A DNA stretch of 64,000 nt from Stenotrophomonas tumulicola (GTDB lineage: Bacteria > Pseudomonadota > Gammaproteobacteria > Xanthomonadales > Xanthomonadaceae): assembly GCF_014117215.1 (NCBI RefSeq), contig NZ_JACGXS010000008.1:62001-126000 (forward strand), read 5' to 3'. Shown piece after piece: positions 1 through 13,631 of this stretch. The translations under genes were made by a program, and so were the position numbers. Each line of letters opens with the position of its first letter. The first letter of the stretch is position 1. Under the pieces are notes generated by a model, which did no database searches, was not told the origin of the DNA, and saw only the letters and a list, made by a program, of their open reading frames with translations.

Positions 1-374
1 TGCGTCGGGCGCACGCCGGCATCTTCGAGCGGGAGCCAGTCGATCTGATTCTTGAAGACCGCGGTGAGCGTGCTGTGGCGCTCTGGACTGATCCATACCT
101 GCCCCTCGGACCACAGAGAGGCCTGGCGCAGCTCCTGGACCTTGGGATGGTCCGCCGGTACGGAATCGACCATCGGCAGGCCCTGCGGGTCATACAGACG
201 GGTCTCTGCGCCGAAGTGCTCCAACAGGCGCTGCGCCTCCAAGGCGAGCTTGCGGCTGAAGGACTGCGGCCTGAGCGAGCCGTAGAGAATGAGGATGCGT
301 GGCCGATGTTGGGAAGGCTGCGGCCGGTCCAGATCCGCGAGTGCAGGTCTGTGAGCTGCAGGTCCATCGAGCAT
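1..374 (-). CDS. arsH: ArsH-type NADPH:FMN oxidoreductase (partial, 3' end outside window)
   Basis: Reading leftward from an ATG at 374, the frame is open to the window edge (about 124 codons). It contains ILILYGSLRPQSFSR, the flavodoxin-like phosphate-binding loop typical of ArsH, followed by the LYDPQGLPMVDSVPADHP segment also typical of the family. ArsH proteins are cytoplasmic flavoproteins linked to resistance to organoarsenicals. The gene is divergent from arsR and the ACR3 pump, so the shared 54-bp intergenic region probably controls both sides. The C-terminal half lies beyond position 1. The family call rests on motif and context. Confidence 0.87.
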   Translation of the reverse strand, partial: MLDGPAAHRPALADLDRPQPSQHRPRILILYGSLRPQSFSRKLALEAQRLLEHFGAETRLYDPQGLPMVDSVPADHPKVQELRQASLWSEGQVWISPERHSTLTAVFKNQIDWLPLEDAGVRPT

Positions 375-393
375 GGGGATTTCCGACACGGGC

Positions 394-422
394 TTGTCCT
401 GGCGATTCTGTTTCACTATTCT
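394..422 (+). promoter_or_regulatory. Sigma-70-like promoter of arsR
   Basis: TTGTCC (394-399) and TATTCT (417-422) are separated by 17 bases. Transcription would be expected to begin about 7 bases after the -10, at or next to the ATG at 429. No Shine-Dalgarno sequence lies between the -10 and the ATG, so the arsR transcript is probably leaderless. Confidence 0.55.
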
Positions 423-427
423 AGAAT
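418..427. promoter_or_regulatory. Candidate ArsR operator
   Basis: ATTCTAGAAT is a perfect 10-bp palindrome overlapping the candidate -10 box and ending one base before the arsR start codon. A dimeric ArsR bound here would block RNA polymerase. It is the only clear palindrome in the arsH-arsR intergenic region. The assignment is inferred from position and symmetry. Confidence 0.5.
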
Positions 428-428
428 C

Positions 429-743
429 ATGGAACATTCAATCGCAACCCAAGCCCTGGCGGCCCTTGGCCACAGCTCCCGCCTGGCCATCTTCCGCCTG
501 CTGGTCCAGGCCGGCCGCACCGGCAAGCTTGCCGGCGAGATCGCGCAGGAGCTTTCCCTTCCAGGGCCGACGCTTTCGTTCCACCTCAAGGAACTGGCCA
601 GCGCAGGACTGATCGCCTCAGAGCAGCGAGGCCGAACAATCTGCTACCGCGCCGACTTCGATGCGATGAACGGCCTGCTGCGTTACCTGACTGAAAATTG
701 CTGTGCCGGCGAGGCCCAGTGCGGCCCTGACCGCAGCTGCTGA
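429..743 (+). CDS. arsR: ArsR-family arsenite-responsive repressor
   Basis: A 104-residue winged-helix protein: recognition helix region around [14 protein letters not shown] (47-60), then the wing ([13 protein letters not shown]). It represses its own operon and releases DNA when As(III) binds. The E. coli-type CVC motif in the third helix is absent. Instead cysteines lie at 91, 92 and 98, with further ones at 72 and 104. The CC-x5-C spacing equals that of the Acidithiobacillus ferrooxidans ArsR As(III) site. The ATG at 429 is chosen because it starts at the conserved N-terminus. The frame stays open further upstream, but that part runs antisense to arsH. The ACR3 gene follows after 14 bases. 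Confidence 0.9.
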   Translation: MEHSIATQALAALGHSSRLAIFRLLVQAGRTGKLAGEIAQELSLPGPTLSFHLKELASAGLIASEQRGRTICYRADFDAMNGLLRYLTENCCAGEAQCGPDRSC

Positions 744-757
744 TCGAGACCGACACC

Positions 758-1807
758 ATGGCCAACACGAAGCCAGCTCGGCTCGCATTTCTTGATCGCT
801 ACCTGACCCTGTGGATCTTCGCCGCCATGGCGCTGGGCGTGGCGCTCGGGAGCGCCTTCGAGGGACTGCCCGCCTGGCTCAATTCCATGTCGGTGGGAAC
901 GACCAATGTCCCCATCGCCATCGGCCTGATCTTGATGATGTATCCGCCGCTGGCCAAGGTGAAGTACGAAGAGCTAAGGCTGGTGTTCCAGGACAGGGCG
1001 GTGCTGGCGCTATCACTGGTGCAGAACTGGATTATTGGCCCGGTCCTGATGTTCGCCCTGGCTGTGCTGTTCCTGCGCGACTCGCCCGAATACATGACGG
1101 GCCTGATCCTGATCGGGCTGGCACGCTGCATCGCCATGGTACTGGTGTGGAATCAGCTAGCGCGGGGTGATGGCCAGTACGTTGCCGGTCTGGTCGCCTT
1201 CAACTCCATTTTCCAGATTGCCTTTTTCAGCGTCTATGCGTGGTTTTTCCTGACGTTCGTACCTCCGCTGTTTGGCCTGGATGGCAGCGTCATCCACGTG
1301 GGCTTTTGGACAATTGCCGAGGCCGTCCTGATCTATCTGGGCATCCCATTCGCCGCTGGATTCATCACCAGTCGAGCGCTCAGGAAAGCCAAGGGCCAGG
1401 ACTGGTATGAGCGGCGTTTCTTGCCTGCAATCAGCCCGATCACCCTTGCGGCGCTGCTGTTCACCATCGTGGCGATGTTCAGCCTAAAAGGCGGTGACGT
1501 ATTGCGGATCCCGATGGATGTCGTGCGTATCGCCATCCCGTTGACGATCTACTTTCTGGTCCAGTTCATGCTCAGCTTTTTCATGGGCAAGTTGATTGCT
1601 AAGGACTACCCGCGTACCACGGCCATTGCCTTCACTGCCGCCGGCAACAACTTCGAGCTGGCCATCGCTGTGGCGATCGCCGCGTTCGGCCTTGCGTCGC
1701 CCGTCGCCTTCGCTGCGGTCATCGGCCCGCTGGTCGAGGTGCCCGTGCTGATCGCCCTGGTGCACATCGCACTGCGGCTTGGGCGCCGCTACTTCGGTCC
1801 TGCGTGA
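758..1807 (+). CDS. acr3: ACR3-type arsenite efflux permease
   Basis: A 349-residue inner-membrane protein with about ten hydrophobic segments, the usual ACR3 length. It carries the family hallmark [19 protein letters not shown], whose Cys124 corresponds to the essential cysteine of ACR3 pumps. It also has [10 protein letters not shown] (296-305) with the conserved Glu300 in a late membrane segment. It exports As(OH)3 using the proton-motive force. It lies 14 bases after arsR in the same direction and is presumably cotranscribed and derepressed by arsenite. Some annotation pipelines label this family ArsB, but the sequence is of the ACR3 (BASS-like) type. Confidence 0.93.
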   Translation: MANTKPARLAFLDRYLTLWIFAAMALGVALGSAFEGLPAWLNSMSVGTTNVPIAIGLILMMYPPLAKVKYEELRLVFQDRAVLALSLVQNWIIGPVLMFALAVLFLRDSPEYMTGLILIGLARCIAMVLVWNQLARGDGQYVAGLVAFNSIFQIAFFSVYAWFFLTFVPPLFGLDGSVIHVGFWTIAEAVLIYLGIPFAAGFITSRALRKAKGQDWYERRFLPAISPITLAALLFTIVAMFSLKGGDVLRIPMDVVRIAIPLTIYFLVQFMLSFFMGKLIAKDYPRTTAIAFTAAGNNFELAIAVAIAAFGLASPVAFAAVIGPLVEVPVLIALVHIALRLGRRYFGPA

Positions 1808-1823
1808 GCACACCGGCCGGCGC

Positions 1824-2153
1824 CTAGGCCGCCTGGCTACGTGCGAACTTCGCCCGATACTGGACGGGGCTCATTCCTTGCAGCTTCAGCGTGATCCGCT
1901 CGTTGTTGTAGTAGTCGATGTACTGAACAATCTCGCGACGCAGATGCCCCACGTCGACGAAGCGGTTTTGGTGAAACATCTCGCACTTTAACGTGGCAAA
2001 GAAGCTCTCCATGGCAGCGTTGTCGAGGCAATTTCCCTTGCGCGACATCCTCTGGGAAACGAGCTGCTGTTCGAGTTTTCGCCGGAAGGGAAGCGTCTGG
2101 TACTGCCATCCCTGATCGGAATGGATGACCAGGCCGTCCGTCCCACTACGCAA
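1824..2153 (-). pseudogene. IS3-family transposase OrfB, C-terminal remnant
   Basis: The leftward frame matches the end of an IS3-family DDE transposase: VIHSDQGWQYQ carries the second catalytic Asp and NAAMESFFATLK the catalytic Glu, followed by the C-terminal DYYNNERITLKLQGMSPVQYR block. The N-terminal two-thirds of the integrase core, with the first Asp, is missing. Homology fades near 2137, where CAA/CAG-rich sequence begins. No terminal inverted repeat pair or OrfA was found. This is an inactive remnant of an element that once inserted beside the arsenic genes. Confidence 0.85.
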
Positions 2154-2158
2154 CGGAG

Positions 2159-2203
2159 CTGCGGCTGTTGCTGTTGTTTTTGTTGTTGTTTTTGCTGTTG
2201 CGC
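2159..2203. repeat. CAA/CAG-rich (TTG/CTG) low-complexity tract
   Basis: About 45 bases consist almost entirely of ttg, ctg and ttt triplets, unlike anything else in the window. The tract lies between the broken end of the transposase remnant and a SMAG palindrome. It does not belong to a recognisable gene. Confidence 0.75.
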
Positions 2204-2205
2204 TC

Positions 2206-2227
2206 GCCGGGCATGGCCCGGCGCTAC
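2206..2227. repeat. SMAG/REP palindrome
   Basis: gccgggcatggcccggcgctac is a stem around a central atg, with the GTAG head on the minus strand. Its TAG is the stop codon of the leftward methylglyoxal-synthase-like gene. Confidence 0.85.
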
Positions 2228-3090
2228 CTTGCGCGTCGTGCGGCTGCCGTTGCCCAGCGTGCCGCTACGCGCGGGGCGGTCATGCACACGGCCTGGTCGG
2301 TCACGGTGGTGACTGCCCGCTCCAGCAGCTGGATGTCCGCTTCATGCTGGCGCGCGACATGCGGGTCTTCAAAGAAGATGGCGCGCTGGCAGCGCCCTTC
2401 CAGCACCAGGTCGGCGATCTGCGCGTCCCCGCCCATGGGGCCGCTCTGGTAACGCGTCGCCCACGGTGTGTCGGCGGGCCAGCCGCGGCTCCACGCCAGC
2501 TCATTCAAACGTTGTCCCGTGGTGCCGGTGGCCACGCGGGCAGCGAAGCGCGAAAGCACGTCGAAATGTTCATCGGCGAAGGCGAGCATGGCCGGCTTCA
2601 TCGCGTCATGGGCGATCAGGGCAAGCGTCTGCCGTTCGAACGCGTGCAGCGCATCGGCACCCGGGTCGGCCGGCAACCCGGCATGCATGCGTTCCATCTC
2701 CACCCAGTCGCGCGCGCTGGCGACGGTGGAGATGAAGGGCTTGCCGTGGATGACGCATTGGCGCTTGAGCGCGATCGCTTCGGGAAATATCGAGGAGGGG
2801 TCCACCGGATCGATCAGGTAGATGGCCCCATCCAATGTCCGTTCAGCGCCCATGCCGACGACTTCGGCGACCAGCTTCATCAAACCGCCCTCGCGACCGT
2901 TCGGATAACGCATGATCGTCGCGTCGCCATGCACGCCGCCATGCCGCACGATCGCATCGAACGTGCGGCCTACGGCATGCAGCGACAGCTGCAGCTCGCC
3001 GATGCCGCCTGCGCAGGCACGTAGCCAGCGGAACAGTGCGGCACTGCTGTCCTGGTGATGGAGCCGATTGGCGGCCAGGCCGAGTCGCAT
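2224..3090 (-). CDS. Protein with two tandem methylglyoxal-synthase-like domains
   Basis: A 288-residue protein. Residues about 153-285 resemble methylglyoxal synthase (dihydroxyacetone phosphate to methylglyoxal and phosphate): His161, TGTTG (188-192), SGPMGGD (216-222) and HEAD (249-252). The Asp222-His249-Asp252 spacing equals that of E. coli Asp71-His98-Asp101. Residues 1-135 show the same layout (GREGG 65-69, LIDPVDP 92-98, then ISTVASARDW) but every catalytic position is replaced. The start at 3090 follows an AGGAG ribosome site, so the further in-frame ATGs upstream, up to 3216, are not used. The TAG stop lies in a SMAG repeat. It is divergent from the sensor kinase at 3208. Confidence 0.75.
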   Translation of the reverse strand: MRLGLAANRLHHQDSSAALFRWLRACAGGIGELQLSLHAVGRTFDAIVRHGGVHGDATIMRYPNGREGGLMKLVAEVVGMGAERTLDGAIYLIDPVDPSSIFPEAIALKRQCVIHGKPFISTVASARDWVEMERMHAGLPADPGADALHAFERQTLALIAHDAMKPAMLAFADEHFDVLSRFAARVATGTTGQRLNELAWSRGWPADTPWATRYQSGPMGGDAQIADLVLEGRCQRAIFFEDPHVARQHEADIQLLERAVTTVTDQAVCMTAPRVAARWATAAARRAR

Positions 3091-3207
3091 CTGGGCATTC
3101 TCCTGAGGGGCGCCTGCGTAGTGTATGTCGGTGAAGGCGTCCCACGGCGTCGTCCATGCAGCAATCCTGATTGTGGGATACGGATGCGCTGTTAGCGTCG
3201 ACAGATC

Positions 3208-5355
3208 ATGGCTCACGACAAGGATCCCCAGTTGGCATTGCCTACCGCCCCTGTCTGTCCCGCCGTGGTCGTGGCGACCCAGGCATATCCGCTGGAAGGC
3301 TGGTCATTGTCGGAACCTCCCGCAGCTCCGGGCATGGTGACCGTGGTGGGCTTCCTGCTGCTGGCGTTTGTCGCAATTGGCCTGGTACATCTCAATGGCT
3401 ACTGGAAGCTTCGCCGGGAGATCCGCCTGCGCCGGGAACTGCAGCGCCGCATCGACGAGGTATCCGACAACCTGCCCGTGGTGGTCTTCCAGGCGCGACG
3501 TGAGCGCGACGGGCGGATCCACCTGGAACTGCTGGCCGGTGATACGCCGCAGCTGTTCAGCGCTGCGCCGCGTGAGCTCAAGGCGGATCCCTCGCGCATC
3601 CTCGCCGCCATCTGCCTGCCGGACCGGACACGCGTGTTGACCGGCCTGATGCGCGCGGTGCGTCGCATCTGCCCCGTGTCGTTGCAGTTCACCACGCAAG
3701 GGGTGCGGGGCATGCGTTGCATCTCGATGCACGCCTGGCCGACGCTTGGACCCGCCAACGAGCAGCGCTGGACCGGCTACTGGATGGATGTCTCCGAAGA
3801 GCGTGCGCGTGAACAGGCCATCGCACGGGCGCATGCACGGACCGAAGCGGAAGTGGAGGGGCGTGGCCGCCTGATCGCCACCCTGGGAACCGGCATCAGC
3901 GGCCCCATGCATGCGTTGCTGCAGCGCATGGCCATGCTGCGTGGCGGTGAACTGGACGCCCATCAGCGCGCGGCACTGGACTCGCTGGAAGATGCCTCGG
4001 TGATGCTGGCGCGGATACTGGAAGACGTACTGGCGTTGTCTGCCACGGAAGACGCCGACATGGCGCTGGATTCCACGCCGGTCGACCTGCGCGCCGTGCT
4101 GGACAGCATGCAGCAGTTGCTGCAGCCCGTTGCCGTCGGCAAGGGACTGAAACTGGGCCAGCGGGTGGACCCACGCCTGGCGCGCTGGTTGCAGGTCGAT
4201 GGCACGCGCCTGCGGCAGATCCTGTTCAACCTGGTCGGCAATGCGATCAAATTCACCGAGCACGGTGACGTGTCGATGCAGGTGCATGTGGTCGATGACA
4301 CGATGGAGATCCAGCGGCTGCGGATCGAGGTCCATGACACTGGCATCGGTATCGCGGCCGAGAGGCAGCAGGCGATATTCGAGCCGTTTGCGCAGGCCGA
4401 TACCTTTACTGCGCGGCGCTACGGGGGGACCGGGCTGGGGCTGGGCATCTGCCGCCGCCTGGTGCACAGGATGGGCGGCAGCCTGCAGCTGCGCAGCGTC
4501 CCGGGCGAGGGAACCGTGTTCGCGGTGGAACTGCCCCTGCCGCATGCGATGCCGGATCCACCGGCCGTCGACCGCGATTCCCGGCCACCCCTCCCGCCTG
4601 CCAGCGTCGCCGGCGGCGCTGTCCCGCGCGTGCTGGTGGCAGAAGACCATCCGACCCAGCAACTGCTGATGCAGTGGTGGCTGCGTGGCCTGGGAGTGGA
4701 GGTGGATGTTGCCGGCGACGGCGAGCAGGCGCTGGCGCTCTGGCGCCACGGCCATCCGGTGCTGGTATTCACCGACGACCAGATGCCGGGGCTGGGGGGG
4801 CGGGAGCTGGTCCACGCCATCCGCGAAGAAGAGCGGGGGGAAAACCGCGCGGGCGTGCCGATCATCGGCATGAGCGCGGAGGTAGGAGGGATGCGCGGCG
4901 TGCCGCTCGACCACCTGCTCGCCAAACCGATCAGCAGGCGCACCTTGATCGAGGCCATCGGCCGGGTGCGGCCGGACCTGCTGGACGCAGCCGGCAACGC
5001 TTGCGTGCCAGGAATGGCGGCCCCGGCGCAGGAAGACGTGCTTTCGCTGGCAGGGCTGGGCGAACGCTTCGGCTCGGTGGACATCGCACGGGAGCTGGTG
5101 CATTCACTACGCACGAGCATGGATGACGACCTGCAGGCGCTGCGCCGGGAATGGGATGACGACGAGCTGGCCGCCGCCGCGCGCCGGCTGCACCGGCTGG
5201 CCGGAGGCGTTGGCAGCATCGGCCTGCACGCACTGGCCATGACCCTGCGCGAACTCAGCGAGGCCCGCGCCCCGCTCGATGCCGCGCGGCGTGATGCGCT
5301 GCAGGTCCGCCTGCAGCGCCTGGTGCAGCACCTTCGGGAGCTGGAAGCCGCATGA
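3208..5355 (+). CDS. Hybrid sensor kinase (HisKA-HATPase-REC-HPt) with degenerate HisKA
   Basis: A 715-residue protein. There is one membrane segment (about 43-62), a short coiled stretch, a PAS-like region (about 82-195) and a HisKA-like region. The HATPase has NLVGNAIKF (341-349), DTGIGI (377-382) and YGGTGLGLGI (405-414). The receiver domain has Asp523 in TDDQMPG and Lys573 in LAKP. The HPt domain has His662 in LHRLAGG. The HisKA core reads ATLGTGISGPM (224-234) where related hybrid kinases have A-T-M-S-H-E-I-R-T-P-M, so the phospho-acceptor His is Thr228. No periplasmic sensor domain is present, unlike BvgS-type relatives. No cognate response regulator gene is adjacent. Confidence 0.85.
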   Translation: MAHDKDPQLALPTAPVCPAVVVATQAYPLEGWSLSEPPAAPGMVTVVGFLLLAFVAIGLVHLNGYWKLRREIRLRRELQRRIDEVSDNLPVVVFQARRERDGRIHLELLAGDTPQLFSAAPRELKADPSRILAAICLPDRTRVLTGLMRAVRRICPVSLQFTTQGVRGMRCISMHAWPTLGPANEQRWTGYWMDVSEERAREQAIARAHARTEAEVEGRGRLIATLGTGISGPMHALLQRMAMLRGGELDAHQRAALDSLEDASVMLARILEDVLALSATEDADMALDSTPVDLRAVLDSMQQLLQPVAVGKGLKLGQRVDPRLARWLQVDGTRLRQILFNLVGNAIKFTEHGDVSMQVHVVDDTMEIQRLRIEVHDTGIGIAAERQQAIFEPFAQADTFTARRYGGTGLGLGICRRLVHRMGGSLQLRSVPGEGTVFAVELPLPHAMPDPPAVDRDSRPPLPPASVAGGAVPRVLVAEDHPTQQLLMQWWLRGLGVEVDVAGDGEQALALWRHGHPVLVFTDDQMPGLGGRELVHAIREEERGENRAGVPIIGMSAEVGGMRGVPLDHLLAKPISRRTLIEAIGRVRPDLLDAAGNACVPGMAAPAQEDVLSLAGLGERFGSVDIARELVHSLRTSMDDDLQALRREWDDDELAAAARRLHRLAGGVGSIGLHALAMTLRELSEARAPLDAARRDALQVRLQRLVQHLRELEAA

Positions 5356-5364
5356 GCGGCGGAT

Positions 5365-11335
<5,971 letters not shown>

Positions 11336-11471
11336 CTGTGCCTCTTCGTCAGGTGAGCGGCGACACTCGTCCCCGCCCAATCCTTGGAGCGCGCATCAGG
11401 AGGCCACCGGATGCTTCGAATAGATCACAGTTGCTGCGTTGCCGCAACACACGGTTGCACGCGCAACCAAG

Positions 11472-11495
11472 GCGCAGGCAAGTGCTTGCCTGCGC
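11472..11495 (-). terminator. Hairpin downstream of the first I78 lipoprotein gene
   Basis: An 11-bp perfect stem (gcgcaggcaag / cttgcctgcgc) with a 2-base loop begins 9 bases after the leftward stop at 11505. No strong T run follows, so it may be a weak terminator or an mRNA end-stabiliser. It also separates this gene from gltB. Confidence 0.5.
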
Positions 11496-11504
11496 AGGGA
11501 ATTT

Positions 11505-11900
11505 TCAGCCGCAACGAACGCCGGTGACCACGTCCTTCGCATCTACTTCGATGTTCAGGCGTTCGCCGATGAATTCCATCGTGGTCATGTCGCCGGGACG
11601 CAGCACGCGGACATCGCGCGCACCGGCATCCTGCTGGGCCTGGCTGCCGAGCGTATCGGTATAGGCTTGGCCGACCAGGCTCTGCACCTGGGTGGCGTCG
11701 CAGCTGCCGATCGGCGGCGCTTCGGTGGCCTTGTCGGCATCGTCGGCCGGCGCGGCCGCCTGCTGCGCGGCCTGCTGCGCTTCAGCAGTGACGGCATCCT
11801 GTTCATCCATGGGCGGCGCCGAACAGGCGGCCAGGAGCAGGGTGGCGGGGAGCAGGAACAGGAAGGGGCGCGCCAGGCGCGGCAGCTGCAGGAACGACAT
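11505..11900 (-). CDS. I78-family peptidase-inhibitor-like lipoprotein (1 of 3)
   Basis: A 131-residue protein. The signal peptide ends in the lipobox LLAACS. A low-complexity Asp/Glu/Ala/Gln linker follows, then a C-terminal I78-type module: CDATQVQSLVGQAY, then ARDVRVLRPGDMTTMEF and GERLNIEVD, ending VRCG. I78 inhibitors are small serine-protease inhibitors whose module keeps paired cysteines at the start and end, as here. The start ATG at 11900 has GGAG upstream and gives a proper signal peptide. It is divergent from the topoisomerase gene. Similar genes lie at 13055 and 17117. Confidence 0.8.
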   Translation of the reverse strand: MSFLQLPRLARPFLFLLPATLLLAACSAPPMDEQDAVTAEAQQAAQQAAAPADDADKATEAPPIGSCDATQVQSLVGQAYTDTLGSQAQQDAGARDVRVLRPGDMTTMEFIGERLNIEVDAKDVVTGVRCG

Positions 11901-12018
11901 GCGGACTCCGGGAACGTGCAGGATGACGAAAGGCTGGAGCATAACGGTTGGCGCGCCTTGGCGTGTTGGTGTTGCGTTATTGACGTGGCGTCGCACTGCA
12001 CGCGGCCACACTGCGGGC

Positions 12019-13077
12019 ATGAGCCAACCTGCCATGACACCTGGGAAAGCCGCTGCCCGCGCCGCGGGCCTGCGTTACGTAGACGATGGCCAGCCGGGCT
12101 TCCATCGTCGCAAGGCGGGCAGGGGATTTACGTACCGGGATGCGCGCGGACGCACCGTGCGCGACGCCGATATGCTGGCACGGTTCCGTTCGCTGGCCAT
12201 CCCGCCGGCCTATACGGATGTGTGGATCTGTGCCTGGCCGAACGGCCACCTGCAGGCCACCGGTCGCGATGCACGGGGGCGCAAGCAGTACCGCTATCAC
12301 CCGGATTGGGCGCGGCAGCGGGATGCTGGCAAATTCGACCGCATCATCACGTTCGGTGCCGCCCTGCCGGCATTGCGTCGACGCCTGCGGCAGGACCTGC
12401 GCTGCACCGGCTTTCCGCGCGCGAAAGTGCTGGCCATCGTGGTGGCGCTGCTCGCCGACACGCTGGTGCGGGTCGGCAATGAAAGCTACGTGCGTGAAAA
12501 CAACTCCTTTGGCTTGACCACGCTGCGCAACCGCCACCTGGCATTGCTTGCCGGCGGGCGCGTGCAGATGCGTTTCCACGGGAAGTCCGGCCAGCGCCAG
12601 GAGGTGGTGGTCAGCGACCGGCAGCTGGCGAAACTGGTGCGCCGCCTGCAGCAGCTGCCGGGCCAGGCGCTGTTCCAGTACCGCGACGATGACGGCAGCG
12701 TGCAGCCCGTGGACTCGGGTGAAGTGAACGACTACCTGCGCGAGGCAATGGGCGAGGCGTTCACCGCCAAGGATTTCCGCACCTGGGGCGGCACCGTGGA
12801 GGCATTGCGGGTGTTCGCTGCCACCGCCCTGCCCGAGCCAGCCAGCAAGACCGCCTTGGCGGCCGTACAGCGCGAGGTGGTGTGCCAGGTGGCATCGCTG
12901 CTGGGCAACACGCCCGCTGTCTGTCGCAAGGCGTATATCGATCCGTGCGTGTTCGACGGCTGGGAGCGCGGCGAACTGGGGGCACTGGCGGGCCTGCGTG
13001 GGCCGCGCCAGTGGGAGCAGGCGACCCTGCGCTACCTGCGCAGGGCACGCCGGGTCAGCCGCAGTAGATCGCGGTGA
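12019..13077 (+). CDS. DNA topoisomerase IB
   Basis: A 352-residue bacterial (poxvirus-like) type IB enzyme that relaxes supercoils through a 3'-phosphotyrosyl link. Active-site parts are visible: RVGNESYVREN (151-161) with SFGLTTLRNRH (163-173), KDFRTW (251-256), and the nucleophile Tyr306 in VCRKAYIDP. The length agrees with bacterial homologues. The ATG at 12019 gives the conserved N-terminus, and in-frame upstream sequence is antisense to the I78 lipoprotein. Its last 23 bases overlap the convergent second I78 gene. Confidence 0.94.
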   Translation: MSQPAMTPGKAAARAAGLRYVDDGQPGFHRRKAGRGFTYRDARGRTVRDADMLARFRSLAIPPAYTDVWICAWPNGHLQATGRDARGRKQYRYHPDWARQRDAGKFDRIITFGAALPALRRRLRQDLRCTGFPRAKVLAIVVALLADTLVRVGNESYVRENNSFGLTTLRNRHLALLAGGRVQMRFHGKSGQRQEVVVSDRQLAKLVRRLQQLPGQALFQYRDDDGSVQPVDSGEVNDYLREAMGEAFTAKDFRTWGGTVEALRVFAATALPEPASKTALAAVQREVVCQVASLLGNTPAVCRKAYIDPCVFDGWERGELGALAGLRGPRQWEQATLRYLRRARRVSRSRSR

Positions 13078-13399
13078 TGTTGTTGGTGCGGCCGGTTTCG
13101 ACGGTCAGCTGTTCGCCGCCATCGTGGGAGGCGCCGGCGGCTGGATCGACGCTGCCACTGGCGGTGGTGCCACTGCGTTCACGCTCGCTGCGCCGCACCT
13201 GTACCCGCAGGCTGTCGCTGTCCACGCGGGCACGCTCGACGGTGGCGTCCGACGCTGCCAGGCCGACCGCGCCCTGCACCTTGTCCAGGTGGCACTGGCC
13301 GGAGATGACACCGTCGATCGGCTGCACCTGGGCCACGGGCGTGCTGTTGCAGGCGGCCAGGGAAACCGCCAGGGCGGCCATGCTGAGGTAACGGATCAT
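13055..13399 (-). CDS. I78-like lipoprotein (2 of 3), with an internal insertion
   Basis: A 114-residue protein: signal peptide with lipobox SLAACN, then GQCHLDKVQGAVGL, DSLRVQVRR and a C-terminal end (TNNITAIYCG) matching the I78 module. Compared with the other two copies it carries an extra Ser/Gly/Arg-rich loop of about 25 residues (around SERERSGTTASGSVDPAAG) between the central strands and lacks the PG-M-T/D-F segment. It is convergent with topoisomerase IB and overlaps it by 23 bases. The family call is less certain than for the other two. Confidence 0.65.
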   Translation of the reverse strand: MIRYLSMAALAVSLAACNSTPVAQVQPIDGVISGQCHLDKVQGAVGLAASDATVERARVDSDSLRVQVRRSERERSGTTASGSVDPAAGASHDGGEQLTVETGRTNNITAIYCG

Positions 13400-13550
13400 C
13401 GTTGCAGCTCCAGGGTGACGGGTGCCCAGCGTGCCGTGGGCGGCGTGGTGCCGGGATGAACGCCTGCACGCGGAAGGCACGTTGCATTCACCGACGGCAA
13501 CGGTGGCGATACGCAGACTGGCTGTCCCGGTAACTGGAAGGAGGCCCGCC

Positions 13551-13619
13551 ATGTCTGCCTGCATTGCGCCAGCCATGCCGGCGCACGCGGCGTGGCCTAC
13601 CGCACCTGAACCCGGCTGA
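13551..13619 (+). CDS. Possible 22-residue small protein or leader peptide
   Basis: The ATG at 13551 is preceded by AAGGAGG six bases upstream, close to an ideal ribosome site and stronger than that of the next gene. The frame encodes MSACIAPAMPAHAAWPTAPEPG and stops at 13619, 12 bases before the SDR start. It has no recognisable domain. Its place suggests a translated leader or coupling peptide for the downstream gene, but coding is unproven. Confidence 0.4.
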   Translation: MSACIAPAMPAHAAWPTAPEPG

Positions 13620-13631
13620 CCAGGAGATCCC

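Noticed and set aside
75..743. A single 222-residue protein spanning the arsH region and ArsR
   Set aside because: The first 118 residues are antisense to arsH. The conserved ArsR start is at 429.
1824..2153. Active insertion sequence
   Set aside because: OrfA, the first catalytic Asp and terminal inverted repeats are missing.
3208..5355. BvgS-type kinase with periplasmic solute-binding domains
   Set aside because: Only about 40 residues precede the single membrane segment. No solute-binding domain is present.
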